DNA of 11,618 nt from Bacillota bacterium (GTDB lineage Bacteria > Bacillota > Clostridia > Oscillospirales > Ruminococcaceae). The stretch covers positions 1 to 11,618 of the forward strand of contig JAEWMM010000188.1 in assembly GCA_023457175.1 (NCBI GenBank), given 5' to 3'. The position numbers and the translations under genes were made by a program. Position 1 is the first letter of the stretch. Each line of letters opens with the position of its first letter. The notes under the pieces are model-generated. The model was not told where the DNA came from. It did not search any database and saw only the letters and a program-made list of their open reading frames with translations. Shown here piece after piece: positions 1 through 6,808 of this stretch.

Positions 1-1
1 G

Positions 2-370
2 GTTTATGTGTTTAGACCCGCTATGCTGTCTAAGCTGCTTGCCCGCAGAGACGTCGCCTGCTTTTTGGACGGTTATGGCTTTTCGGGCTGTCAGAGTCTC
101 GAAAGCTATATCGAAAGGCTGGGCAGCCACATCTGCGCGGCAAATTGCTTCCCGCATGAAATCGGCATATTTTTAGGCTACCCGCTTCAGGACGTGCAGG
201 GTTTTATACAAAACAAGGGCAAGGATTTCAGTCTTTGCGGCTTTTGGAAGGTTTATTCCGAGCCGCAGCGCGCCGAAAAGCTGTTTGCGCAGTACCGCAA
301 ATGCTTTGGCGTCTATAAAACGCTGTTTGAAAATGGGCGCAGCATTATGCAGCTGACTGTGGCGGCCTGA
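2..370 (+). CDS. DUF3793-like protein, 3' portion (5' end outside window)
   Basis: The reading frame is open to the left edge and ends at TGA 368-370. The visible part is about 122 residues, beginning Val-Tyr-Val-Phe-Arg-Pro. A GTG at 8 could be taken as a start, but no ribosome-binding site fits before it, and the V-[YF]-V-[YF]-R-P segment looks like the interior of DUF3793 family proteins, which are usually longer (from memory, near 190 residues). I therefore treat this as a C-terminal fragment. Features that fit the family are the FLDGYGF-like segment, the HEIGIFLGYPLQDVQGFI segment, the Cys-Gly-Phe-Trp-Lys-Val-Tyr segment, and a Tyr/Phe-rich C-terminal helix. The biochemical function is unknown. 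The flavodoxin gene follows after 53 nt on the same strand, so the two are probably co-transcribed. Such genes often sit beside flavodoxins in Clostridia, but that is memory, not a search. Family call fairly sure, role unknown. Confidence 0.75.
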   Translation, partial: VYVFRPAMLSKLLARRDVACFLDGYGFSGCQSLESYIERLGSHICAANCFPHEIGIFLGYPLQDVQGFIQNKGKDFSLCGFWKVYSEPQRAEKLFAQYRKCFGVYKTLFENGRSIMQLTVAA

Positions 371-423
371 TTATTGCCGGCAATGCGAATACGCCATATT
401 ATAGTTTGGAAAGGAACGTTATC

Positions 424-846
424 ATGAAGAAAATTGCAATTGTCTATTGGAGCGGCACCGGAAATACCGAGGCTATGGCCAACGAAATCGCCGCCGGGGC
501 CAAAGAGGCCGGAGCTGAGGTGTCGCTGTTCACACCCGCCGACTTTGCGCCTGATATGATCTCCGGCTTTGACGCGCTGGCGTTCGGCTGCCCCTCCATG
601 GGCGCTGAAGAACTGGAGGAAATCGAGTTTGCACCGATGTTCAGCGCGGTTGAAAGAAGGCTTGCCGGCAAAGCGGTCGCGTTGTTCGGCTCTTACGGCT
701 GGGGCGACGGTCAGTGGATGAGAGACTGGCAGGCCCGCTGCGGCGACGCCGGTATCAATCTTGTCGCGGATGGACTCATTGTTAATGAAGCGCCCGACGA
801 CGACGGCATTGCGCAGTGCAAGGCTCTGGGCAAGTCGCTGGCTTAA
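424..846 (+). CDS. Short-chain flavodoxin
   Basis: This encodes a 140-residue flavodoxin, an FMN-binding cytosolic electron carrier that can replace ferredoxin. The N-terminal beta strand is followed by the FMN phosphate loop S10-G-T-G-N-T15. The 50s loop (FGCPSMGAEELEE, residues 54-66) and the 90s loop (FGSYGWGDGQWM, residues 88-99) have the spacing and aromatic residues expected around the isoalloxazine ring. The length is normal for clostridial short-chain flavodoxins. An in-frame TTG lies at 406, but ATG 424 is preferred because GGAAAGGA (408-415) lies 8 nt before it and the protein then begins with the usual basic residues and beta strand (MKKIAIVYWS). It follows the DUF3793-like gene by 53 nt and is followed by a strong hairpin, which suggests a two-gene or longer unit ending here. 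Electron partners cannot be told from this window. Confidence 0.95.
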   Translation: MKKIAIVYWSGTGNTEAMANEIAAGAKEAGAEVSLFTPADFAPDMISGFDALAFGCPSMGAEELEEIEFAPMFSAVERRLAGKAVALFGSYGWGDGQWMRDWQARCGDAGINLVADGLIVNEAPDDDGIAQCKALGKSLA

Positions 847-928
847 CCGGCGCAGTGGCAAGTAGGTTTTGTTTTAGCTTGACTTCCGGTCTTTACGACC
901 ATAAACTTCACCCCAATTCTATTTCCGT

Positions 929-969
929 ACAAAACGGGCATGCCATTCAATGTGGCATGCCCGTTTTGT
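929..969. terminator. Perfect 17-bp hairpin after flavodoxin gene
   Basis: Left arm 929-945 (ACAAAACGGGCATGCCA) is exactly complementary to right arm 953-969, with a 7-nt loop. The arm ends supply an A run on the left and a T run on the right, so it can work as an intrinsic terminator in both directions. It lies 82 nt after the flavodoxin stop. Only + strand genes flank it, so its main job is probably to end the DUF3793-flavodoxin transcript. Confidence 0.8.
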
Positions 970-1275
970 TTGCCTGTGCCCTTCTTTTTACACGTAAAAA
1001 ATCAAAAAACGGCATCAAGCTTTTGTTCTGACAAGTTACTATCGGCTGTTCCAGATATCGGAAGTCGTATAAATTCATGGCAGAGGGATATGATTAATAC
1101 TGATATATCGCTAAAAATCGAATAAAGCGACGAGCCTTATTTATTCTGCCGGATAAAACCGACGGTGGGTCAGCGCCCGATGACAAGGGCAAAGCAGGGC
1201 GGAAAATATGCCGCAGAGTCCCGGTTTTCAGCGAAATATCGGTACAAGATAAGATTATTGCAAACGAGGCGCAAT
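970..1275. other. Intergenic leader before ccdA
   Basis: About 300 nt without a convincing gene. It contains AT-rich stretches that could hold a promoter (TATAAA at 1068-1073, TATGAT at 1089-1094), but neither has a good -35 at the proper distance, so I do not call one. A GCCC...GGGC mini-hairpin lies near 1177-1192. An upstream in-frame extension of ccdA (from 1165) has no ribosome-binding site and no family resemblance, and is treated as non-coding. The last part carries the leader motif listed separately. Confidence 0.5.
1230..1249 (+). repeat. Leader motif copy 1 (upstream of ccdA)
   Basis: AGCGAAATATCGGTACAAGA ends 26 nt before the ccdA ATG. It matches 18 of 20 bases of the element at 2008-2027 upstream of the next gene. 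A weaker relative of the ATATCG core appears at 1105-1119. It could be an operator, a promoter element or a duplicated leader; the sequence alone does not decide. Confidence 0.6.
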
Positions 1276-1944
1276 ATGCAGTATTTAATTTCATTTTTAG
1301 AGGGCGTCATATCCTTTATATCGCCCTGTCTTTTGCCCATGCTTCCGATATACATTTCTTATTTTGCCGCAGACGGTGCGGATACCACCCGCAAAACAAC
1401 GCTTAAAAATGCTTTAGGCTTTGTGTTGGGCTTTACGCTCACCTTTGTCGCGCTCGGCCTTTTTTTCGGGATACTGGGCAGCTTTCTGCTCAATTACGCC
1501 GTCGTCGTCAACATTGTTTTGGGCGGTTTGATCGTTTTATTCGGCTTGGGCTTTATGGGGGTTATCAAGCCCATTTTTGATATGCACGGCGCAAGCCGCG
1601 CCAACACCGAAAACCTGAGCTTTTTAAAGGCTGTGGCATTCGGCATGATATTTTCAATCAGCTGGACGCCTTGTGTCGGCGCATTTTTAGGCTCTGCTCT
1701 GGCGATGGCCTCGGTCAGCGGTTCGGCTTTGCAAGGAACATTGATGCTTTTGTGCTTTTCCGCTGGGCTTGGAATACCCTTTATTCTCTCCGCGCTGCTG
1801 ATTGACAAGCTGAAAACCGCCTTTGATTTTATAAAAAGACACTATAAAACTATCAATTTTATCTGCGGCCTTTTTCTGGTCGTCATCGGAATTTTGATAA
1901 TGACGGGCCAGCTTGGCCGGTTCCTGAATCTATTCAACAGTTAA
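1276..1944 (+). CDS. ccdA: CcdA-type thiol-disulfide electron conduit
   Basis: A 222-residue membrane protein of the CcdA/DsbD-beta family, which carries reducing equivalents from cytosolic thioredoxin across the membrane to extracytoplasmic thiol proteins. The two family cysteines are present: Cys18 in helix 1 (SFISPCLLPM) and Cys133 in the matching helix 4 (SISWTPCVGAFLG). Hydrophobic segments fall at about residues 6-30, 46-71, 76-97, 117-142, 150-175 and 194-214, giving six helices as expected. The start is ATG 1276 because GAGG (1266-1269) lies 6 nt before it and family members begin at this MQYLISFLEG-like segment. A longer frame from 1165 adds 37 unrelated residues. The next gene, 97 nt downstream on the same strand, encodes an anchored thioredoxin-like protein that is the natural recipient of its electrons. 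Call secure; the final substrates are unknown (cytochrome maturation, peroxide defence or sporulation are possible). Confidence 0.94.
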   Translation: MQYLISFLEGVISFISPCLLPMLPIYISYFAADGADTTRKTTLKNALGFVLGFTLTFVALGLFFGILGSFLLNYAVVVNIVLGGLIVLFGLGFMGVIKPIFDMHGASRANTENLSFLKAVAFGMIFSISWTPCVGAFLGSALAMASVSGSALQGTLMLLCFSAGLGIPFILSALLIDKLKTAFDFIKRHYKTINFICGLFLVVIGILIMTGQLGRFLNLFNS

Positions 1945-2007
1945 TTTTTCAAGAAAAATTTGATATTCCTGCATGCAAAATCCACCCGCCAATCTCTTCA
2001 ACTTTTT

Positions 2008-2027
2008 AGCGGAATATCGGTATAAGA
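2008..2027 (+). repeat. Leader motif copy 2 (upstream of thioredoxin-like gene)
   Basis: AGCGGAATATCGGTATAAGA is preceded by a T run, as is copy 1, and runs into the ribosome-binding site GAAAGGAAG (2026-2034) of the next gene. It has 18 of 20 bases in common with 1230-1249. Its place 14 nt before the ATG means it will be in the mRNA if the pair is co-transcribed. Confidence 0.6.
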
Positions 2028-2041
2028 AAGGAAGTTTGCGC

Positions 2042-2650
2042 ATGACCGATAAAAAAAAGCTGGCAGTCACCATTACCGTTCTTCTTTTGACGATGATTAT
2101 TTCCGCAGCCATTTACAACAGCTACAAAGACCGTGTTGATCCCTCTACGGGCGAGCTGACCAGAACGGCACAGCTTGAAAACCAGATACCGGTAGGCCCA
2201 AACGGGCCGGAAGCGTTGGATGCCGTGGCGACACAAGCGTCGGACTTTACGATGCAGGATGCGGAGGGGAACAACGTTTTACTCTCAAGCTTTGAGGGTA
2301 CGCCTGTGGTTCTGAATTTCTGGACCTCATGGTGCAGCTACTGTAAGGCTGAGATGCCCGATTTTGAGGAAGCCTATAAGCAATATGGCGATCAGGTGCA
2401 GTTTGTCATGCTAAACGTTGTCAAATCGGAGAAGAACAGCGAGGACGGCAGAAACTTCATCAGGAACGCCGGGTACACCTTCCCTGTATTCTACGACACA
2501 GAAGGAAACGCGACGACCTTATACGCCATCCGCGGATTCCCCGCCACAATATTCATCGATAAGGATGGAAGAATCGTGGAAAAAAGCCTCGGCAAGATTA
2601 CGCCTGAGAAGCTGGATCAAAATATCCAAAAGCTAATTGCTCTTGAATAG
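2042..2650 (+). CDS. Membrane-anchored TlpA/ResA-like thioredoxin
   Basis: A 202-residue extracytoplasmic thiol-disulfide oxidoreductase. Residues 1-6 are basic, residues 7-25 form one hydrophobic anchor without a lipobox, and the rest faces outward. The thioredoxin fold covers about residues 63-200: FWTSWCSYC with the redox pair Cys98-Cys101 (CSYC), an AEMPDFEE helix after it, and the cis-proline loop RGFPATIFID with Pro167. The insert and strand order fit the TlpA/ResA/AhpC-TSA branch rather than a plain thioredoxin. The start is ATG 2042, 7 nt after GAAAGGAAG; an upstream in-frame ATG at 1973 lacks such a site. Directly downstream of ccdA, it probably receives electrons from CcdA and reduces exported or membrane proteins. 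Members of this family serve cytochrome c maturation, peroxide reduction or spore-cortex functions, and the sequence does not choose among them. Confidence 0.93.
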   Translation: MTDKKKLAVTITVLLLTMIISAAIYNSYKDRVDPSTGELTRTAQLENQIPVGPNGPEALDAVATQASDFTMQDAEGNNVLLSSFEGTPVVLNFWTSWCSYCKAEMPDFEEAYKQYGDQVQFVMLNVVKSEKNSEDGRNFIRNAGYTFPVFYDTEGNATTLYAIRGFPATIFIDKDGRIVEKSLGKITPEKLDQNIQKLIALE

Positions 2651-2703
2651 CGCCGCTGCAAAGGCCGAACAGCTAAACGGCCACGCCATGGTTGACGGAT
2701 ATC

Positions 2704-2742
2704 ATTTTAGGCCGCCCCGGAGTATTCGGGGCGGCCTAAAAT
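2704..2742. terminator. Intrinsic terminator after the thioredoxin-like gene
   Basis: Left arm 2704-2719 (ATTTTAGGCCGCCCCG) pairs perfectly over 16 bp with 2727-2742 around a 7-nt loop. The GC-rich core is flanked by T and A runs, so termination is possible in both directions. It ends the ccdA unit 53 nt after the last stop codon. Confidence 0.88.
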
Positions 2743-2816
2743 CGCGCATTTTTAATTTCAGATTGGCTTCTGCGCAATTGCCTTGCAAAAGCGGCATGGG
2801 CTGTATAGCTGTATAG

Positions 2817-2861
2817 AAAAACGCCCGCAAATCCGCTTAAGCGAAGGATTTATGAGCGTTT
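2817..2861 (-). terminator. Terminator of the chemotaxis-receptor gene
   Basis: Read on the minus strand: AAACGC, a 4-nt bulge, AAATCC, a central loop holding the palindrome CGCTTAAGCG, GGATTT, a 4-nt bulge, and GCGTTTTT. The two 6-bp stems are exact, and the structure ends in five Ts in the minus direction. It lies 133 nt after the stop of the receptor gene. Confidence 0.6.
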
Positions 2862-2993
2862 AACTTTAGCGTGCATATGCCTGCCAACAAAATGAGTTTA
2901 CTGTGGCGGCGCTTTTAAAATTAGCGGCATGCGTCAATTTCCGCTTTCTCCTGACAAAGATTTTATTCAACTGCCAGCGATTTTGTATTTGAT

Positions 2994-4643
2994 CTAGTAC
3001 TTCGACGATACAACACCGGTCTTTGCAGACGCCTGCGGCGCCTGAGCCGGCTCAAAGACGGAAACGCCATGATTTTTAAGCTTAAACTGGCTTGCCAGAT
3101 TGCTGAGCATTCTGGCCTGCGCAGACAGCTCCTGGCTTGCCGCAGCGCTCTGCTGCGCGGTGGACGAATTGGACAGCACAACCGAGGAGATTTTGTTGAC
3201 GCTAGCGGTAATATGCGAGATCGAAAGGCTCTGCTCTTGAGAGGCCGACTGAATCTCGCCGGCGCCGTGCGCAATCTCCCGCGCGTCCACCAGAACGCCG
3301 CTGAGCATCTGCGCCATCGAGTCGGTCAGGCGCTTGCCCGTCTCGACCGATTTAACCGAAACATCGATCAGCTCGGCCGTGCTCTTGGCTGCCAAAGCGC
3401 TCTTCGCCGCCAGATTCCGCACTTCGTCCGCCACCACGGCAAAGCCCTTGCCGGAAACGCCCGCTCTCGCAGCTTCGACCGCCGCATTGAGCGCCAGTAT
3501 GTTGGTTTGGAAGGCGATATCTTCAATCGTCTTGTTGATCTTGATGATCTCTTCCGAGTTCTTCTGAATGTCGTTCATTGCCCCCAGCAGAAGCCGCATC
3601 TGCTGTTCGCTCTCGTCAAGATTTGTACCCATCTGCTGGGCCTTGCCATTAAAGACGCTGGCATTCTCGGCGGTGTAGCCGATCTTGGTGACGATCTCGC
3701 CCACGGCGTCAGAAAGCGCCTCAATGGCGGCGTTTTGCTCGTTGGCGCCTTCCGCCAATAGCTGCGAGCTGGACGCAACATGTCCCGCGCCGACCGAAAC
3801 CTGCTCGGAGGCCTGATCCAGTCTGCCAAGCGTGTCGGAAATCTGTTCGGTAAACTTTTCAATCGAAAGGCCAATATTGGTAAAATCCCCGATAAACTGC
3901 TGCGGAGGCAGGTCAAAATTGCCCTGCTCCATCTGCTTCATCGACCGGTCGATACGGGAGACATACGCCGAAAGGGTATCAATCGACGCCCGCATACTGT
4001 TGGCAAGCATGCCCAGCTCGTTCTTGGAGGTGTAGGCGATCCGGCTTTGCAGATCCCCGCGCGCAAGGCTCTCCATTCCCTGCTCCAGTATTTTGATCGG
4101 CAGCAGAATTTTTTTGCGGATGATAACCACGATAAAGAGCAGGGCGATTAGATTGATTGCCAGATTGAGCAGGCTTACGATCTTGAGCTTGATAATGCCC
4201 TGCGCGGAAAACTTCTCCGCCTGTGAAACGGCGTCGTTGCACTTGTTGAAGAGTTCCTCACTGTTGGCCATCAGCGTCGCGTTGTTGGCGTTGCCCCGCC
4301 CATTGTTCATAAGCGGAAGAATCTGCTCCTGCCAGTAGTTGCGAATCTGCTGCATCTGCGCGACCAGTACGTCGTCCTGCGGCACCGGCAGATCAAGCTC
4401 CGCGCTGCCTGCAATGAGGCCGTCCATCGTCTTTTCAACCTTGGAGATCTGCTCGTCCACCGGCTCATCCAGCAGGTACAGCTTCATTATGCGCTGTGTC
4501 GCGCCCCGGACGACGCCGCAGTAATTTACAATTTTTCCGTTGCTTTGGTTCTGATCGAGGAGCAGGAACATAAGTCCTGTACCCAGAACGCTCAACAAAG
4601 CAAGGCTAAACATGATGCTGTAGATAATTTTTTTGATGCTCAT
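2994..4643 (-). CDS. Methyl-accepting chemotaxis protein
   Basis: A 549-residue transmembrane chemoreceptor. It has TM1 at about residues 9-29, an extracellular helical sensor at 30-152 (with an [15 protein letters not shown] segment reminiscent of PilJ-type or four-helix-bundle sensors), TM2 at about 155-175, HAMP at about 176-228, and the cytoplasmic signalling coiled coil at about 280-520. The conserved hairpin tip is clear: [20 protein letters not shown] and the following [21 protein letters not shown] (residues 373-412). It should signal through CheW/CheA to motility or another output; the ligand is unknown. The C-terminus ends VVSSKY with no CheR-tethering pentapeptide. The start is ATG 4643 because AAAGGAG lies 8 nt before it; an in-frame ATG at 4700 would add 19 residues without such a site. 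It is a single-gene unit with its own promoter and terminator. Confidence 0.97.
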   Translation of the reverse strand: MSIKKIIYSIMFSLALLSVLGTGLMFLLLDQNQSNGKIVNYCGVVRGATQRIMKLYLLDEPVDEQISKVEKTMDGLIAGSAELDLPVPQDDVLVAQMQQIRNYWQEQILPLMNNGRGNANNATLMANSEELFNKCNDAVSQAEKFSAQGIIKLKIVSLLNLAINLIALLFIVVIIRKKILLPIKILEQGMESLARGDLQSRIAYTSKNELGMLANSMRASIDTLSAYVSRIDRSMKQMEQGNFDLPPQQFIGDFTNIGLSIEKFTEQISDTLGRLDQASEQVSVGAGHVASSSQLLAEGANEQNAAIEALSDAVGEIVTKIGYTAENASVFNGKAQQMGTNLDESEQQMRLLLGAMNDIQKNSEEIIKINKTIEDIAFQTNILALNAAVEAARAGVSGKGFAVVADEVRNLAAKSALAAKSTAELIDVSVKSVETGKRLTDSMAQMLSGVLVDAREIAHGAGEIQSASQEQSLSISHITASVNKISSVVLSNSSTAQQSAAASQELSAQARMLSNLASQFKLKNHGVSVFEPAQAPQASAKTGVVSSKY

Positions 4644-4765
4644 ACTTTCATCTCCTTTAAAACTTATGACAGACTTGCGCTTGCGGGAAAGAGTCGACAA
4701 ACTTGCGGCTCCCGGAGAGGAGATGCAATAAGAACCGTAAACAAAAAATTTGAATATATTGTATT

Positions 4766-4794
4766 ATTTTACAATTAAAGAAAAAATAAGTCAA
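4766..4794 (-). promoter_or_regulatory. Sigma-A-type promoter of the chemoreceptor gene
   Basis: On the minus strand TTGACT (4794-4789), a 17-nt spacer and TAAAAT (4771-4766) make a near-consensus vegetative promoter about 120 nt before the start codon. No sigma-D/sigma-28 motility element was seen. The predicted 5' leader includes a 12-nt direct repeat (4696-4707 and 4668-4679, 11 of 12 identical) of unknown meaning. Confidence 0.7.
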
Positions 4795-4799
4795 TAATA

Positions 4800-5010
4800 A
4801 TAACGATAATAATAATATATAGCATTATCCAATGTGTGGCAGCTACAGGGTACAGCAGACTGTTTGAATATAATTCATCATAAAAAACTATGGCATTTTG
4901 CAAATCGCGTTACAACAAAGATGATTGGGTTATTTTTGTGCCGACAAAATGGGTAACCAGCCTAATGCCAATTGTGCTTTTCAAAATCTTAGGGCAGTCC
5001 CTGCAAAAGC
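4800..5010. other. AT-rich non-coding stretch
   Basis: Between the receptor promoter and the small ORF at 5011 the sequence is AT-rich with short broken frames in all directions. A 71-codon frame from 4890 has no ribosome-binding site and no recognisable content. Its C-terminal half overlaps the small ORF in another frame, which may mean a decayed gene. Confidence 0.4.
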
Positions 5011-5163
5011 ATGCTCTGCGGCACAGGCGCGGACAAGAACAAACCAGCATTAATGGACCATATCAGCGACAAGATGCTGCGGCATTACCAGAATGTCAGC
5101 TATGACGATTTGCGGAAGATTACCGGCAATGCAAAAGCTTATACTACCAATGCGACAAAATAA
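5011..5163 (+). pseudogene. Possible tyrosine-recombinase C-terminal remnant
   Basis: A 50-codon frame encodes MLCGTGADKN at its start, then PALMDHISDKMLRHYQNVS, and ends at TAA 5161-5163. The G-x-D...LMDH segment followed, exactly nine residues after His17, by Tyr26 resembles the end of phage-type integrases, where the last catalytic His/Trp box (LGHssi-type) is followed by the nucleophilic tyrosine at the same distance. The remaining catalytic residues (Arg, Lys, H-x-x-R) are not present upstream, so at most this is a decayed 3' end. It ends 46 nt before the 3' end of a tRNA gene, the usual place for such integrases. There is no ribosome-binding site before the ATG. The call is an inference from a short motif; it could instead be a chance ORF or the tail of an unrelated protein. 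Confidence 0.35.
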
Positions 5164-5170
5164 AAAAGAA

Positions 5171-5205
5171 AAAACCGCTCAGGAACGTGATTCCCAAGCG
5201 GTTTT
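5171..5205. terminator. Terminator downstream of the tRNA-Ala gene
   Basis: AAAACCGCT (5171-5179) pairs with AGCGGTTTT (5197-5205), and inside it GGAA (5182-5185) pairs with TTCC (5191-5194). On the minus strand it is followed by a T-rich tract and lies 5 nt after the CCA end of the tRNA. It can also terminate plus-strand transcription from the small ORF. Confidence 0.8.
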
Positions 5206-5209
5206 CTTT

Positions 5210-5285
5210 TGGTGGAGATAAGCGGGATCGAACCGCTGACCTCTTGAATGCCATTGTAGCGCTCTCCCAGCTGAGCTATACCCCC
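5210..5285 (-). tRNA. tRNA-Ala (anticodon GGC), anticodon stem mismatched
   Basis: A 76-nt cloverleaf is read on the minus strand with a GGGGGTA/TATCTCC acceptor stem, discriminator A and encoded CCA. The D arm is GCTC...GAGC, the T arm AGCGG-TTCGATC-CCGCT. Loop ATGGCAT puts anticodon GGC at positions 34-36 (5252-5250), reading GCC/GCU alanine codons. The G3-U70 wobble pair that marks alanine tRNAs is present. The anticodon stem reads CTACA on the 5' side and TCAAG on the 3' side, so 29-41 is A-A and 30-40 is C-C, two adjacent mismatches; CTTGA would pair fully. All other stems are sound. It may be a weakened or decaying copy, a true variant, or a sequence error. Confidence 0.9.
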
Positions 5286-5346
5286 ATATTAATTTGTCAC
5301 ATCGTCGCGCGCTTACTAATCTGCGCTTGTGTTGGCGACGTTTTAT

Positions 5347-5375
5347 ATAATATCATATTAAAATACAATAATCAA
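5347..5375 (-). promoter_or_regulatory. Sigma-A-type promoter for tRNA-Ala
   Basis: On the minus strand TTGATT (5375-5370), a 17-nt spacer and TATTAT (5352-5347) lie in a very AT-rich block about 60 nt before the mature tRNA 5' end. The spacing is ideal and both boxes are near consensus. Confidence 0.55.
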
Positions 5376-5570
5376 TACCTTTTGGCACAATTTTTAAGTT
5401 TTTTTCATTTATTTTAGGAGGGGGCGGCAGCGCTGTTTTTATTGACTTTTTGCGGTAACGGCACATGCGTTGCCTTGTAAGACAACGTCCAGACTGCTCA
5501 AATGGCGGGCGGTGCGGCCCGCACCCGGACCGCACCCCTCTGGTTTGTGGATAATTGCCTTACCGGACAA
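5376..5570. other. Intergenic region with GC-rich dyads, no gene seen
   Basis: A T-rich tract (5391-5416) and a G run (5417-5425) are followed by an imperfect 20-nt dyad at 5468-5487. A GC-rich inverted repeat then has GGTGCGG (5511-5517), which can pair with CCGCACC at either 5519-5525 or 5530-5536. No ORF has coding features. The dyads may be secondary termination or RNA structures between the convergent 3' end of the transporter operon and the tRNA promoter. Confidence 0.35.
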
Positions 5571-5596
5571 ACCGCGCGGGTTAACACCCGCGCGGT
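5571..5596. terminator. Hairpin after the betaine-transporter operon
   Basis: ACCGCGCGGGT (5571-5581) and ACCCGCGCGGT (5586-5596) form a perfect 11-bp stem with a 4-nt loop, extended by GACAAA/TTTGTC with a small bulge. It lies 31 nt after the ATPase stop on the minus strand. The T run is short, so termination strength is uncertain. Confidence 0.6.
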
Positions 5597-5626
5597 CTTT
5601 GTCAATGTCCATGCAGCAAAACACGC

Positions 5627-6808
5627 TTAAATCAGTGACGACAGCACACCTGCCTTGGTCACGATGCCGCGCAGGCGATTCTCGCCATCCGTTACGGCAA
5701 TCGGGTACAGCGTCTCGGCGGCAACCGGCAGAATATCCGCCACAAGCGCATCTTCGGTTGTGATTGCAATGTTGCTTGCCATCACCTCGCCAACCGAGAG
5801 CCCCTCACGCAGAGCGCGAATGGCCTCTGTGATAGTCAAAACCCCTTCTAAGCGCAGGTCGTCGTCCACAACATAGACCGTCGACAACGCGTTTTTGCGC
5901 ATCTCCCGGATGGCATGCTCGGCGCCGTCGGCGCGGCGCATCAGGCATGTGGGGGTCATCATAATATTTTTGACGGTCAGCACCTTGGTTTTGTCCGCCG
6001 CGCCGATAAAATCGCGCACATAGTCGTCGGCCGGGTGCGCGCTCATCTGCTCGGGGGTACCGACCTGAATAATCTTTCCGTCGCGCATAATCGCAACCGT
6101 GTCGCCAAGTTTAAAGGCTTCATCAATATCATGGGTGACAAAAACCACTGTCTTTTTAAGCTTTCTCTGTAAAGACAGCAGCTCAAACTGCATGTCGCGG
6201 CGAACGAGCGGATCAAGTGCGGAGAAGGGCTCGTCCATAAGCAACACCTCGGGGTCATTGGCCAGCGCGCGCGCAATACCAACGCGCTGGCGCATGCCGC
6301 CCGAAAGCTGGTTGCAGTTTTTATGCTCCCAGCCGTCCAGACCGACCATCGAAATCAGCTTCATGGCCTTTTGCTCACGCTCAGGTTTAGACATGCCCTT
6401 GACCTCCAGACCATAGGCAACGTTCCCCAGAACGTCGCGGTGGTCCATCAGGCCAAAGGACTGAAACACCATGGAAATTTTGTTGCGCCGCAGTGCCAGC
6501 AACTCCTGCTTGGTCATGCCGCCCAGCTCGGCGCCTTCAAAGGTAATGCTGCCGGAGGTCTGCCGGTGCAGTCGGTTGAGGCAGCGCAGCAGTGTCGATT
6601 TACCGGAGCCCGAAAGTCCGATGATGACGAATATTTCGCCTTTTTTGATGTCTAAATTAATATCCGACAGCGCTGCCGTCACGCCGGTTTTACGATAAAC
6701 CGAATCTTTATTCGCGCCGGATTCGAGCATGGCAACCGCATCGGTGCGGTTATTGCCGTAAAGCTTATAAACATTTTTAATGGAAATAATGGATTCGGCA
6801 TTCATCAT
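5627..6808 (-). CDS. opuAA: Glycine betaine/proline-type ABC transporter ATPase with CBS domains
   Basis: A 393-residue cytoplasmic ATPase of the OpuA/ProV type, which drives uptake of quaternary amine osmolytes. Visible motifs are Walker A GLSGSGKST (64-72), Q-loop Gln116, ABC signature LSGGMRQR (168-175), Walker B VLLMDEP (188-194) and switch His225 in FVTHD. The ProV-specific N-terminal extension (Leu-Tyr-Gly region before the core) is present. Residues about 275-393 form tandem CBS modules, which in OpuA proteins sense ionic strength and, in some species, c-di-AMP. The start at 6808 overlaps the stop of the upstream gene by 4 nt (ATGA) behind AGGAGG, pointing to translational coupling; an in-frame second ATG at 6805 is equally placed. 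It is the last gene of the unit. In Lactococcus the ATPase gene comes first, so the order here is reversed. Function secure, exact substrate inferred. Confidence 0.95.
   Translation of the reverse strand: MMNAESIISIKNVYKLYGNNRTDAVAMLESGANKDSVYRKTGVTAALSDINLDIKKGEIFVIIGLSGSGKSTLLRCLNRLHRQTSGSITFEGAELGGMTKQELLALRRNKISMVFQSFGLMDHRDVLGNVAYGLEVKGMSKPEREQKAMKLISMVGLDGWEHKNCNQLSGGMRQRVGIARALANDPEVLLMDEPFSALDPLVRRDMQFELLSLQRKLKKTVVFVTHDIDEAFKLGDTVAIMRDGKIIQVGTPEQMSAHPADDYVRDFIGAADKTKVLTVKNIMMTPTCLMRRADGAEHAIREMRKNALSTVYVVDDDLRLEGVLTITEAIRALREGLSVGEVMASNIAITTEDALVADILPVAAETLYPIAVTDGENRLRGIVTKAGVLSSLI

Noticed and set aside
313..861. Minus-strand 182-codon ORF over the flavodoxin
   Set aside because: It overlaps two good plus-strand genes and has no recognisable content.
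1165..1275. N-terminal extension of ccdA
   Set aside because: The added 37 residues are basic and unlike the family, and no ribosome-binding site precedes 1165; ATG 1276 has one.
1021..1275. Possible riboswitch before ccdA
   Set aside because: Short GC hairpins are present, but I could not match any known riboswitch core.
3069..3761. Plus-strand 230-codon ORF inside the chemoreceptor gene
   Set aside because: It is a shadow of the strongly supported minus-strand receptor; its product is Arg/Leu-rich with no domain and no ribosome-binding site.
4643..4760. c-di-GMP riboswitch in the chemoreceptor leader
   Set aside because: Such switches are common before these genes, but the conserved core sequences are not present here.
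5187..5417. Plus-strand 76-codon ORF across the tRNA gene
   Set aside because: It reads through the complement of a clear tRNA-Ala and has no coding features; this is a familiar spurious ORF.
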